A stretch of DNA of 41,085 bases from Microcaldota archaeon (GTDB lineage: Archaea > Micrarchaeota > Micrarchaeia > Micrarchaeales > Micrarchaeaceae), in contig JAKAVJ010000010.1 of NCBI GenBank assembly GCA_021827525.1, positions 1 to 41,085 of the forward strand, in the 5' to 3' direction. The position numbers and the translations under genes are program-made. Shown here piece by piece: positions 32,518 through 40,979 of the stretch (the first letter of the stretch is position 1; every line of letters starts with the position of its first letter). A model generated the notes under the pieces. The model was not told where the DNA came from. It made no database searches and saw only the letters and a list, made by a program, of their open reading frames with translations.

Positions 32518-33660
32518 TTGAACAGCGCAAGCAGGATTGTGCTTAGCATGATGGAATCCTACCCGTGGGCAGACGATGACAACTGGCTGGACCATGTAAA
32601 CAGCGAGATAACAAGAATCATGCTGTCCTATCTGCCGTACAAGAACAGGGGCGAGTACTACAAAGGCCTTACAGACTATATAGACAGGGGAGGCCATTTC
32701 ACGAGGCCCAAGCTCTTTCTGCTCACTGCGAGAGCGCTCGGCGCGCCTTTCGATAGCAGCCTTATGCTCATGGCTGCCACCATAGAGATGTCTGAGGAAG
32801 CGATACTGAAGTATGACGACATACAGGACCATTCAGTAAAAAGGAGAGGCATAGAGACAACCAACCGCAAATACGGAGATGAGAAAGCGATACTTTTTGC
32901 AGCCATGCTGCATGACAAGAACAGGCAGATGTTTGAGGATTACATCGCACTGCTCGATGACAGGATGATTAGTCTCAGGCTGAAGGGCAAATATGACGAA
33001 ATAGCCGATGCCACTGCATACGGGCAGTACCTCGACCTCGATTTCATATATAATGTGCGCAGTTTCTCCGCAGTAGAGGAATTGATGCGTGTTGAAGGCA
33101 GGCCGGATTTCAGCATGTATTACGATATAGTAAAGGGTAAGACCTGCGCTTATTCGACGTGGGGGCCGATGCAGATGGCAGCAATAGTGGCAGACAAGGA
33201 CGACACGCTGCTACAGCTCATCAAGAGGGTAGGCACTTATGCCGGCATAGCGTTCCAGATAAATGATGACGTAGAGGATGTAATCAATTTCAGGAAGGAC
33301 AAGGAGCGCGATGGGGACCTAAAGGAGGGCAAATACACGCTGCTGATGGCGTATGCGTATAAGAACGCAACCGTTGATGAACGGGCCTTCATAGACATGG
33401 TATACGCGAAAAGCAAGGAGCAGAAGACCGATGATGACATAGAAGGGCTGAAGGGGATAATAGGAAGGACAAATGCCGTGAAGTACGCCTTGGATGTCAG
33501 GGACGCCTACATGAAGCGTACCATAAATGAGATAGCGAAATACAGGAGCATACTTCCATCGAACACGTACGCGCTAAAGCTGGCGGAGATGATAGCGGGA
33601 TTGCTCTCAAGAGAAGGCGTGAATATGAGCGACGTTGTGCTGAACAGGTCGAAAGTGTGA
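32518..33660 (+). CDS. Polyprenyl (geranylgeranyl-type) diphosphate synthase
   Basis: Makes the isoprenoid chain for archaeal lipids or quinones. 380 residues from the tracked TTG; ATG 32548 or 32551 (about 370) is equally plausible. It has the first aspartate motif DDIQD (in LKYDDIQDHSVKRRG), the GGHFTRPKL region matching the usual GGKRxRP, and the second aspartate motif NDDVEDV (FQINDDVEDVINF) with a Lys-rich KYTLL segment after it. The residue five before the first motif is Ala in EEAILKYDD, giving no bulky block, so C20 or longer products are likely. Product length is inferred only. Confidence 0.9.
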   Translation: MNSASRIVLSMMESYPWADDDNWLDHVNSEITRIMLSYLPYKNRGEYYKGLTDYIDRGGHFTRPKLFLLTARALGAPFDSSLMLMAATIEMSEEAILKYDDIQDHSVKRRGIETTNRKYGDEKAILFAAMLHDKNRQMFEDYIALLDDRMISLRLKGKYDEIADATAYGQYLDLDFIYNVRSFSAVEELMRVEGRPDFSMYYDIVKGKTCAYSTWGPMQMAAIVADKDDTLLQLIKRVGTYAGIAFQINDDVEDVINFRKDKERDGDLKEGKYTLLMAYAYKNATVDERAFIDMVYAKSKEQKTDDDIEGLKGIIGRTNAVKYALDVRDAYMKRTINEIAKYRSILPSNTYALKLAEMIAGLLSREGVNMSDVVLNRSKV

Positions 33661-33734
33661 TTTATCATGAACCGCGAAAATGCATATAGCATGGTCAATC
33701 CGCTGCTATTTATGGATCTCCCTATGGCGCTAAG

Positions 33735-35174
33735 CTAGCACGTGCTGTTTTCAGGCATCAGTATCTCAAACCCGCTGTAGTTGTACGTTTTTGATATGCT
33801 AAGCTCAGCAACGCTGTTGCCTGTTCCTATGAAAGAACTGAATACCAGTATCGGATACCGGTACATGGTCGAATTGTAGTAGTATGGATTATGGGCCTTT
33901 ATGCCGTAGAGCTGCAGGTAGGGCCACGCATTCGATATGAAGCCGCAATCCGCCAGGCCCAATGAATGCACCTGCTGCACAGCGTTAAGAAGCACGGGGC
34001 TTCCGGAGCCCATCACTTCGAACGGATGGCTGCCCATCTGGGCATATGCGAAGAATGTCAGCGCAAAGAATGCCAATATGATGAATGAATAAGAGGCGTA
34101 CATTATTGCATTCCTTGCCAGGGGGCTTTTATACAGTTTGCCTGCCTCGTGCATTAGGCCGTATATGAGCAGCGCGAGGAACGGCACTATGCCTGCATAT
34201 ACGATGTAGCCCCAGCGCGGCAGTGTATTTATCGACCCGTGCACGGCGAAGGCGAACCAAGCCAGAAGGGATACGGCGCAGAACGCCGCGGTTATCTTGT
34301 ACTTGTAATCGACGCTTTTCGGAAGCCTGCGGCGCTTTGCGTACACCAATGCGGCGAGGAGCACAGCAAGGAGCATGAAAGGTACAAGACTATAGAATAC
34401 ATCTGACATCGATATCAGCAGCGCAGCGTGCACTGATGTGGGTGATGGAGGGGGTGCTACGAATACCTGCTCTATCGCATCTATATAGCTGAACATCGGG
34501 TTGCCGAATATAAAATAATTGGCGGCAAGCCATGGCATGGTGGTGAAAAAGCCGGCGGCAAGAGTATTCCACCTAGTTCCCTTGGGCATGAACAGGATAG
34601 GCAGAACGAACACCAGTGAGCTGTACTTTGCCATTGCGGCTAGAGCTATCAATACGCCGCTCTGCCATTTTCCCCTCACGGCGAGGCCTATGGCGAATAT
34701 CGCAAGTATCAGTGACAGCATTTCAGTGCCGTTGAGCACCGTCAGGTATATCATCGTATATGGAACCATCAGCATCGGTGCGACAACCAGGGGGTTTACG
34801 TTCATGCCCTTGGCGAGGTATATTGCCGAGAGCAGCAGCAGGATTACCTCGAAGACCAGGTATGAGGGTATTGAGTTCTGCGCGAACGCCAGATCAAATG
34901 GAACGAGGAATATCGACATGAGGGGCGCGCGGAAGGGCTCAATGTAGAAATGGTTTTCGCTCTGTATTGCGAGAGGCAGTGTGCCGCTGAGCATGGACTT
35001 GTAGAAGTAGCTGCTTATCAAGGCCTTTGAGTATAGGTAGTGCGTTATGAAGTCCCAGTACACGCCTTGCTGGTAGTACAGGTGCAGAACAAGTGCAGAG
35101 GACGCTACAAGCATCGCCAGAAGCAGTGCCGCATATGCATATTTCTTGCTGCTTCGAACCTGCTTCATATCCAT
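33735..35174 (-). CDS. GT-C fold membrane glycosyltransferase (PMT/ArnT-like)
   Basis: 479 residues with about 10-12 TM helices. The first external loop after helix 1 has QGVYWDFITHYLYSKAL, where the Asp is the typical GT-C catalytic position. A second loop has NHFYIEPFRAPLMSI. After the last TM helix there is a soluble tail of about 90 residues (GLADCGFISNAWPYLQLYG), a frequent feature of this superfamily. It likely uses a lipid-linked sugar to glycosylate surface protein or lipid; the partner GT2 enzyme and abundant sequon-rich proteins fit. The acceptor is unknown. Confidence 0.8.
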   Translation of the reverse strand: MDMKQVRSSKKYAYAALLLAMLVASSALVLHLYYQQGVYWDFITHYLYSKALISSYFYKSMLSGTLPLAIQSENHFYIEPFRAPLMSIFLVPFDLAFAQNSIPSYLVFEVILLLLSAIYLAKGMNVNPLVVAPMLMVPYTMIYLTVLNGTEMLSLILAIFAIGLAVRGKWQSGVLIALAAMAKYSSLVFVLPILFMPKGTRWNTLAAGFFTTMPWLAANYFIFGNPMFSYIDAIEQVFVAPPPSPTSVHAALLISMSDVFYSLVPFMLLAVLLAALVYAKRRRLPKSVDYKYKITAAFCAVSLLAWFAFAVHGSINTLPRWGYIVYAGIVPFLALLIYGLMHEAGKLYKSPLARNAIMYASYSFIILAFFALTFFAYAQMGSHPFEVMGSGSPVLLNAVQQVHSLGLADCGFISNAWPYLQLYGIKAHNPYYYNSTMYRYPILVFSSFIGTGNSVAELSISKTYNYSGFEILMPENSTC

Positions 35175-35321
35175 CGGACCAATCCCATGAAGAATATAGA
35201 GGGATTATGAAGTCAACGTATTTATTATGTTGAGGATGCTCGTTTTCACCGCACGTATACGCAAACTTTGGCAACAGTATAAAGCCTTAGCTGGTCTAAA
35301 TTGCTCTATATCAGTGATTGT

Positions 35322-36536
35322 ATGGAGGGAAATATAACCTTTAAGAATGGAAAGTGGTCTGTTCCTGATAGCCCTAGGATTCTTTTTGCATATGGCGACG
35401 GGATAGGGCCGGAGATAATGGCTGTAGCTAAGAACGTCGTAGATGCTGCGGTCGAGAAGGCGTACAAAGGCAGCAAGCGCATAGAATGGGTGGAGCTCCT
35501 GCTCGGCGAGAAGGCTGAGAAAGAGAGCGGATCTGGGCTCCCTGATGCGGCAAAGGAGGCGCTCAAGGACTACAAGGTTCTGTTCAAGGGGCCGCTCACC
35601 ACGCCGGTTGGAGGTGGATTCAGGTCGCTCAACGTCTCGATACGCATGCTACTCGACCTTTATGCCAACATACGCCCAGTCAAGTACATAGATGGCCTGG
35701 ACAGCCCGCTTAAGAGGCCTCAGGACGTTGACATGGTAATATTTAGGGAGAATACGGATGACATATACACTGGCATAGAATGGAAGTATGACGATCCAGA
35801 ACTGCCGAAGCTGAAATCGTTCCTCGAATCGGACATGAGGATAAAGGTTGACAATGATGCTGGTGTGGGAATAAAGCCGATAAGCAAGAGCAAGACTGAG
35901 AGGGTCGCGAGGATGGCGATAAAATACGCGATAGACAACAACAGGAAATCGGTAACGATAATGCACAAGGGCAATATAATGAAATACACCGAAGGCGCGT
36001 TCCGCGACTGGGCTTATAATGTAGCAGTCACAGAATTCAGGGACAGGGTGGTAACAGAAGACGAATTGAACACCAAGTACAATGGCACCATGCCGAGCGG
36101 CAAGATACTGATAAATGACAGGATAGCAGACAACATGTTCCAGCAGATAGTGACAAAGCCGAGCCTGTATGATGTAATACTTGCGCCAAACCTCAACGGC
36201 GATTATATATCGGACGCTGCGGGGGCGCTCATAGGCGACATTGGAGTGCTCGGAAGCGCTAACGTGGGAGACAGCGGAGGCATGTTCGAGGCTTCGCACG
36301 GCACAGCCCCGAAATATGCAGGGAAGAACGTAGCGAACCCGATGGGAATGATAAAGGCTGGAGAGCTCATGCTCACATTCCTGGGATGGAAGGAAGCTGC
36401 AGAAGCGGTTGCGAATGCTGTAGGCACGGCAATGAAGTCAAAGAAGGTTACGTCAGACATAGCGAGGTTCGTTGGAGTCGAACCGCTTGGGACAAAGGAG
36501 TTCGGCGAATTCCTGGTAAACAGCATGAGAGGGTAA
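35322..36536 (+). CDS. icd: Isocitrate dehydrogenase
   Basis: Oxidative decarboxylation of isocitrate to 2-oxoglutarate. 404 residues from ATG 35322; the tracked TTG at 35301 is unlikely. Motifs: FAYGDGIGPEIM; substrate loop SLNVSIRMLLDLYANIRPV (the Ser and Arg positions that read isocitrate); VIFRENTDDIYTGIEW; KGNIMKYTEGAF; metal site ANLNGDYISDAA-like APNLNGDYISDAAG; and nucleotide loop FEASHGTAPKYAGKN. Size and NTDDIYTGIEW favour ICDH over isopropylmalate dehydrogenase. The NADP/NAD preference is not decided here. Works with gltA and mqo. Confidence 0.93.
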   Translation: MEGNITFKNGKWSVPDSPRILFAYGDGIGPEIMAVAKNVVDAAVEKAYKGSKRIEWVELLLGEKAEKESGSGLPDAAKEALKDYKVLFKGPLTTPVGGGFRSLNVSIRMLLDLYANIRPVKYIDGLDSPLKRPQDVDMVIFRENTDDIYTGIEWKYDDPELPKLKSFLESDMRIKVDNDAGVGIKPISKSKTERVARMAIKYAIDNNRKSVTIMHKGNIMKYTEGAFRDWAYNVAVTEFRDRVVTEDELNTKYNGTMPSGKILINDRIADNMFQQIVTKPSLYDVILAPNLNGDYISDAAGALIGDIGVLGSANVGDSGGMFEASHGTAPKYAGKNVANPMGMIKAGELMLTFLGWKEAAEAVANAVGTAMKSKKVTSDIARFVGVEPLGTKEFGEFLVNSMRG

Positions 36537-36552
36537 TGCAGCAAGGTGGAAT

Positions 36553-37137
36553 CTAGCGGCGCAGAAAACCCTTAACCACGGCGTAGACATCTTCGTGGAC
36601 CTCTTCCAGGGACTTGGTGGCATCTATGAACACCGCATCGGGGAACTCGCGCCTGTATGCAGCCTGCACCTTGTTGAGGAACTCAACATGCTCGAATATC
36701 TCCTTCTGCCCCCTTCTTCTATCAATCCTTTCCATGACCACCTCCGGCTTTGCCTCGAATATTATGGATAGGTCAGGCTTGGGCAATATGCTGTTTATGA
36801 GCTTCAGGTATTCAGCGCTTATGCCGGATGCCGAGCCGTAGGCAACTGTGGAAAAGTAGTAGCGGTCGCTCACTAGTATTACATCTTTGCTCTCTATAAT
36901 GCCCTTGTAGGCAATCACATGCTCGTTCCTGTCTGCAGTAAAGAGAAGCTGCATGGACAGCAGCGAAGGCCTTTCCGCGGAAGAGGATAGCATCGACCTT
37001 ATGATAGAGCCTATGAGCCCATCTGTTGGCTCTTTTGTGAGCTCGGCCTTGAATCCTTCGTCGTTCAGCCTCTTTATAAGCTTGGCGACCTGCGTCGTCT
37101 TCCCGGACCCGTCTATCCCATCTATCACTATGAACAT
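36553..37137 (-). CDS. tmk: Thymidylate kinase
   Basis: Phosphorylates dTMP to dTDP. 194 residues from ATG 37137 (the tracked start 37161 is upstream of the conserved MFIVIDG). P-loop IDGIDGSGKTTQ, DR(Y/H) motif VSDRYYFSTVAY, and the LID region DRRRGQKEIFEH. The P-loop Arg/Asp pattern and LID basic residues suggest the bacterial/archaeal type. It lies 20 bases downstream of the ThyX-like gene on the same strand: dTMP synthesis and phosphorylation in one unit. Confidence 0.94.
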   Translation of the reverse strand: MFIVIDGIDGSGKTTQVAKLIKRLNDEGFKAELTKEPTDGLIGSIIRSMLSSSAERPSLLSMQLLFTADRNEHVIAYKGIIESKDVILVSDRYYFSTVAYGSASGISAEYLKLINSILPKPDLSIIFEAKPEVVMERIDRRRGQKEIFEHVEFLNKVQAAYRREFPDAVFIDATKSLEEVHEDVYAVVKGFLRR

Positions 37138-37157
37138 AGTACCACCAATAGTGAATC

Positions 37158-39011
37158 TCACAATCTTGATAGCTTGCCCTCTTTCCTCTTCTCTGCGTCG
37201 AGCCTCTCCAGACCGTAGCTGTTAAGGTCTATGAATTTCATGCTGCTCCCTACAAGGCTTGGATTTGCATATGAAAGCTCGTAGAATGATTCCTGCATCA
37301 GCTTCCTGTAGTCCGGATGCCCCTGCCTAGAGGTCCTCAGCTCATGCATCCATACAGCCTCGCGCAGGTCGAATGAAGCGTACCACCTAAGCCTGTAGGC
37401 GAAAGGCACGACAGATTGCGCAAACTGCGGGAGCTTGGCCTTCATGTCTTTGTACAGGCTTGCTGCAGCTTCGATCTTATCCTTGTAGAAACCATCTGCA
37501 TTAATCCTGTATATCTCCGCAGGCATGGTGTATCCCTCGTCTATGCCGAGATCCTTCCTCACCTGCATCGCAAACCTGTTCCTCTGCAGATCCCTGAATA
37601 TGCCGAAGTTGCCCCTCCATTCCTCTATGTAGTTGGCGTTCTCGAAGGACCTCGGGGGCTTCTGCCTCCTATTAGTCCTACCCTGTACGGAAGCGCTTAT
37701 TATGGCTTCTGCATTCACATCCGATGACTTGCCTAGATCAGATCTCAGGAGCGAAACTATTCTCTTGAACGGCAATGAGCTGTATGGGTATACGCTTGCC
37801 GCAGCCACTGTGTAGAGGGACTTTTCATCGCCTTCGGAACTTACGAGTTCAACTTCCCTTCCATCATCTTTTTGCCGCCTTAGCATTCTTGCGCTATTCT
37901 CTTCGACCGATCTGCTGCCATCTGCCTTGCGCGCATATAGCCTGTCTATCTCATGGCCTAGTCTTTCCATGAGCTGCCTCTGCTCGCGCATGAATTTTAT
38001 CTCCTCCGTGCCGTGCTGGCTCATGACTCCCCCTATCAGGTATTCATTGTCCTTCCTGAGCTCATTGTAGCACTGCGTTGCCGTCTGTATTATAGGAGGA
38101 TAGTCCAAGGACAGCATCTTCTTCAGCGAATGGTCAAAGCTCCTGAAACTTGCATACCATCCAAGGTTGGTCATTGTTGACGCTGGAAGCAGGCCCCTTG
38201 CGAGATCGAGCGACTTGGCCTTTACAGAGCTCTTGTATGCAGAGCGGGCGCGCTTCTCCTCGTTCTCCGCATCATCAACCTCTCCTGCCTGTATTGCGCT
38301 GAACTTTGCTGATTGCGGCACCCCGTTTACCTTTACCGAGAATACCTCCTCCTCTATGGGCATCGACCTGTATAGATATGCCTCAATGTCTGAGCGCAGG
38401 CGCTTGACCGAATCGAACAGAAGGTCCATTGTCTGCGTATATTCCCCGGACAGCGGTGACTGCATCACGAGCTCGTACTCCTTGTACGGATAGCTGCCTG
38501 TTCCGTCCTTGCTCTTGCCTATTATATAGCCTTCACTGTCGATCTTGTATTTTGATGTGAAATCCACATACCTGGTGGATTTCTCTATATAGCCGGCAAG
38601 CCTTCCATCCTCTATGTATTTCGCTTCGAGCTGGTCGACCCCCTCAATGGCTATATGGGCTCCGGCGTTGTCTATTACGGAATCGTCGCCATACTCTGCA
38701 AACACCCTCTTGAAGAACGCGTTTGCCCTCTTCCCGCCTATCGAGAAGCTGTTTGCCCTCTTTATCGCATCTATTGCCTCGTGGATGTCGCTGTAGTAGC
38801 TGCCTGTCTCTGGATCTGTGGCGAACTCCTTTAGGAAAAGCCTTCGCATGCTCATCTCGGACCTGGAATACCTGGCTACGAGCGCCGCCTTCGTAACCTC
38901 AGGCATGCTTTGTAATACGAATACATTGCTGTCGACATTGCTGAAAAATGCGGATAGCACATCTTTCTCTTCATCAGTATATCTCTCTGTGAACTTAGTA
39001 AGACCCGGCAT
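37158..39011 (-). CDS. Tandem ThyX-like protein (FAD-dependent thymidylate synthase, two domains)
   Basis: 617 residues, about twice a normal ThyX (220-250). First half: ALVARYSRSEMSMRRLFLKEF, EGVDQLEAKYIEDGRLAGYI, then LARGLLPASTMTNLGWYAS. Second half: IISASVQGRTNRRQKPPRSFE, FRDLQRNRFAMQVRKDL (the usual RHR appears as RNR), VVPFAYRLRWYASFDLREAV and HELRTSRQGHPDYRKLM. The ThyX signature RHRxxSxxxxSxR is therefore not intact in either half, though long duplicated ThyX forms are known in archaea and some bacteria. Its operon partner tmk supports a dTMP role. Whether both halves are catalytic cannot be told. Confidence 0.82.
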   Translation of the reverse strand: MPGLTKFTERYTDEEKDVLSAFFSNVDSNVFVLQSMPEVTKAALVARYSRSEMSMRRLFLKEFATDPETGSYYSDIHEAIDAIKRANSFSIGGKRANAFFKRVFAEYGDDSVIDNAGAHIAIEGVDQLEAKYIEDGRLAGYIEKSTRYVDFTSKYKIDSEGYIIGKSKDGTGSYPYKEYELVMQSPLSGEYTQTMDLLFDSVKRLRSDIEAYLYRSMPIEEEVFSVKVNGVPQSAKFSAIQAGEVDDAENEEKRARSAYKSSVKAKSLDLARGLLPASTMTNLGWYASFRSFDHSLKKMLSLDYPPIIQTATQCYNELRKDNEYLIGGVMSQHGTEEIKFMREQRQLMERLGHEIDRLYARKADGSRSVEENSARMLRRQKDDGREVELVSSEGDEKSLYTVAAASVYPYSSLPFKRIVSLLRSDLGKSSDVNAEAIISASVQGRTNRRQKPPRSFENANYIEEWRGNFGIFRDLQRNRFAMQVRKDLGIDEGYTMPAEIYRINADGFYKDKIEAAASLYKDMKAKLPQFAQSVVPFAYRLRWYASFDLREAVWMHELRTSRQGHPDYRKLMQESFYELSYANPSLVGSSMKFIDLNSYGLERLDAEKRKEGKLSRL

Positions 39012-39149
39012 TATTTCACCCTGACAAAGGGGCTTTGCTCACAGTAATATTTATGCGTTGCGCAGCCCTTTCAGCTAATAATGTTTCGCACGCATGGCTT
39101 TGGCTTATGGACTTGTAAGAATTAGCATTATGGCATGGGAATGAATGAT

Positions 39150-39908
39150 TTACCTGGAGCGTGATGTGCGCTTTCTTGCACTGCCCCTTGAAGCGGCTTT
39201 CCTTGCTGGGCCTTTGGCCTTTGAAGCGCCCTTCTTGCGCGCAGAACCCTTGCTGGCAGCGGGCTCCCTCGCAGGCTTCCTGGTTGCAGCAGGCTTTCGC
39301 GTAGCGCGTTTCCTTGCGCTCTTTACAGATGCTGCGGTCCTGCTTGCCCTTGCCACCATCCTTGTGCGCGCCTTGCTGGAGCGCCTAAGTATGACTGCGG
39401 ATATCACAGCAACTATCACTATTACTACAACCACTATTGCTATTATGTAGTATATCAGAGGCATGGGCTTTGGCGCAGCAGAGTATATGGTAAGTATCTT
39501 GGCCACGCCTGCGGTTATTACGGCGCCCTCTCCAGAAGAGGTTATCCTTGTTGGCGCAGCCTCGACGACCTGAACGATGCCCTGCCATTTCAAGCCGGGC
39601 TTGTCGCTGCTCGGCATATTTACCTTTATGCTTATGAGGCGGTTTGACTCTGGTGCAAGGGTGCCGTTCATCGGAGTTACTGTGACAATAGGAGTAGCAT
39701 TATGCGGTATTGTATTCAGAGTAGGCAGTATCACCGTGAAGTTTATGGGTGTGCTGCCGCTGTTTAGTATTGAATAGTTGAAGGCTGCGCTGCTGCCTAC
39801 GCTCACGTTCATCGTTGGCTGGCCCGCCTGCTCGCCCAACTGGGCATATGATATGGCAAGGAAGCTAAGCGAAAGAAGCATTAACAAGCTAACGTACTTG
39901 GAATTCAT
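39150..39908 (-). CDS. Signal-peptide membrane protein with histone H1-like basic tail
   Basis: 252 residues. Signal peptide MNSKYVSLLMLLSLSFLAIS ending near YAQ; an exported Ig-like domain (VSVGSSAAFNYSILNSG, about 30-145); one TM helix (LIYYIIAIVVVVIVIVAVIS, about 150-170); then a 78-residue tail with about 30 Lys/Arg and one acidic residue in Ala/Ser/Pro repeats (RKRATRKPAATRKPAR), like linker histones. By topology the tail is cytosolic. It could tie DNA, ribosomes or acidic lipids to the membrane. No known family is recognised as a whole. Starts 8 bases after the stop of the upstream surface protein gene, so both are likely one operon. Confidence 0.78.
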   Translation of the reverse strand: MNSKYVSLLMLLSLSFLAISYAQLGEQAGQPTMNVSVGSSAAFNYSILNSGSTPINFTVILPTLNTIPHNATPIVTVTPMNGTLAPESNRLISIKVNMPSSDKPGLKWQGIVQVVEAAPTRITSSGEGAVITAGVAKILTIYSAAPKPMPLIYYIIAIVVVVIVIVAVISAVILRRSSKARTRMVARASRTAASVKSARKRATRKPAATRKPAREPAASKGSARKKGASKAKGPARKAASRGSARKRTSRSR

Positions 39909-39916
39909 CGCAACAC

Positions 39917-40909
39917 TTAGCAGCTGTTCTCTATGGTTATGGTCTGCTCATACGACCCTGCAGGAGTCCCTCCAGGAACACCAAGGCCGAAGTAGATGTC
40001 ATTGCTGGTTAGCGTATCCGTCGGCGTAGGTGCAGGTATTGTTATGCCTGTAATGCCTGTAGCAAGCGAATTTGTCAAGGCAATTCCGTTATATGTGGTT
40101 TGTGAGGTAGCATCGTAGAGTGTGTTGCTAACACCGAAGCTGGTCAAAAGTGTATTCCCATTTAGGTACCAGTTTGTACCTTCTACAAGCAGTGATGCCG
40201 CTACGTTGCCGCCGTTGTCATTATCAGTAACCACTACGTTTGTTGGCACATTTGCAGAAGCCACTATGGGGCCTAATGATATGGAGTTTGGAGACAGGGA
40301 TATGTAGCACGTTCCCTGTACACTCACTTCTGCGGTTATGGTGTTTGCTGTTGATGGTTTATTGTATATGCCCTGTGAAGCGTTGTAGTTTTCAAATGAT
40401 ATCGTCTGTATGTAGTTGCCCTCAGGCGTACCGCCGGGTACATTCACACCGAAGTATATGCTGTTGCTGGCATAAGGCGTTGTTAGAGTTGGTGCGGCTA
40501 TGGTTATGAGAGTATTGGCAAATATCGATGTTAGCGCATTAGTGCCCAAGTTTGTCAATGAAGTCGGGCTCCAGAATGTGTTGCTCACTCCGAAGGTATC
40601 GCTTGTGCTTGCATTTAGCCAAGTAGAGCCTTCGACAAGTATGTTTGCGCCTATGTTGCCACCTATGTCATTGTCCGTTACTAATACATTGGTATCATAA
40701 TAAGCGTCAGAGAATTTGCTGCCGAAGTTTATCACGTTGCCCGCATTTACATTGGCAACTGTCAAGTATATTACATTGCCTACGTTAACATTGGCAGTCA
40801 GCGTATTAGAAGAGGACGCAAATGCGGGGCGCATGTACGCCTCGAACGCTATAATAGCGACAATTAACGCCAGCCATAACCCTAATGTTATAAGAAATTT
40901 AGTTTTCAT
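39917..40909 (-). CDS. Exported surface protein with two tandem repeats
   Basis: 330 residues from ATG 40909; the tracked start at 40999 lies upstream of the TATA box. Basic start and one hydrophobic helix (FLITLGLWLALIVAIIAFEA). The rest is two copies of a roughly 140-residue beta-rich module. Shared landmarks are VTDNDIGGN/VTDNDNGGN, LVEGSTWLN/LVEGTNWYLN, FGVSNT, SNSIYFGVNVPGGTPEG/SNDIYFGLGVPGGTPAG and YIQTISFEN/YEQTITIEN. Asn/Thr-rich, two Cys in repeat 2. A cell-surface or S-layer-associated role is inferred. No family is recognised. Confidence 0.75.
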   Translation of the reverse strand: MKTKFLITLGLWLALIVAIIAFEAYMRPAFASSSNTLTANVNVGNVIYLTVANVNAGNVINFGSKFSDAYYDTNVLVTDNDIGGNIGANILVEGSTWLNASTSDTFGVSNTFWSPTSLTNLGTNALTSIFANTLITIAAPTLTTPYASNSIYFGVNVPGGTPEGNYIQTISFENYNASQGIYNKPSTANTITAEVSVQGTCYISLSPNSISLGPIVASANVPTNVVVTDNDNGGNVAASLLVEGTNWYLNGNTLLTSFGVSNTLYDATSQTTYNGIALTNSLATGITGITIPAPTPTDTLTSNDIYFGLGVPGGTPAGSYEQTITIENSC

Positions 40910-40945
40910 AATAGCCGCCCTTGATCGATATAAGCTTCTATAATT

Positions 40946-40958
40946 GTATTTAAATACG
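40946..40958 (-). promoter_or_regulatory. TATA box of the surface protein/basic-tail operon
   Basis: Minus strand CGTATTTAAATACAATT, a palindromic TATA element about 42 bases before the ATG at 40909. It follows the stop of the edge ORF by 22 bases. Confidence 0.55.
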
Positions 40959-40979
40959 TTTCGGAAAAGCGGAAGCGAG

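Noticed and set aside
39012-39149. Spacer between the ThyX-like gene and the basic-tail protein gene
   Set aside because: No ORF, hairpin with T-run, tRNA or repeat seen; probably the promoter of the ThyX-like gene.
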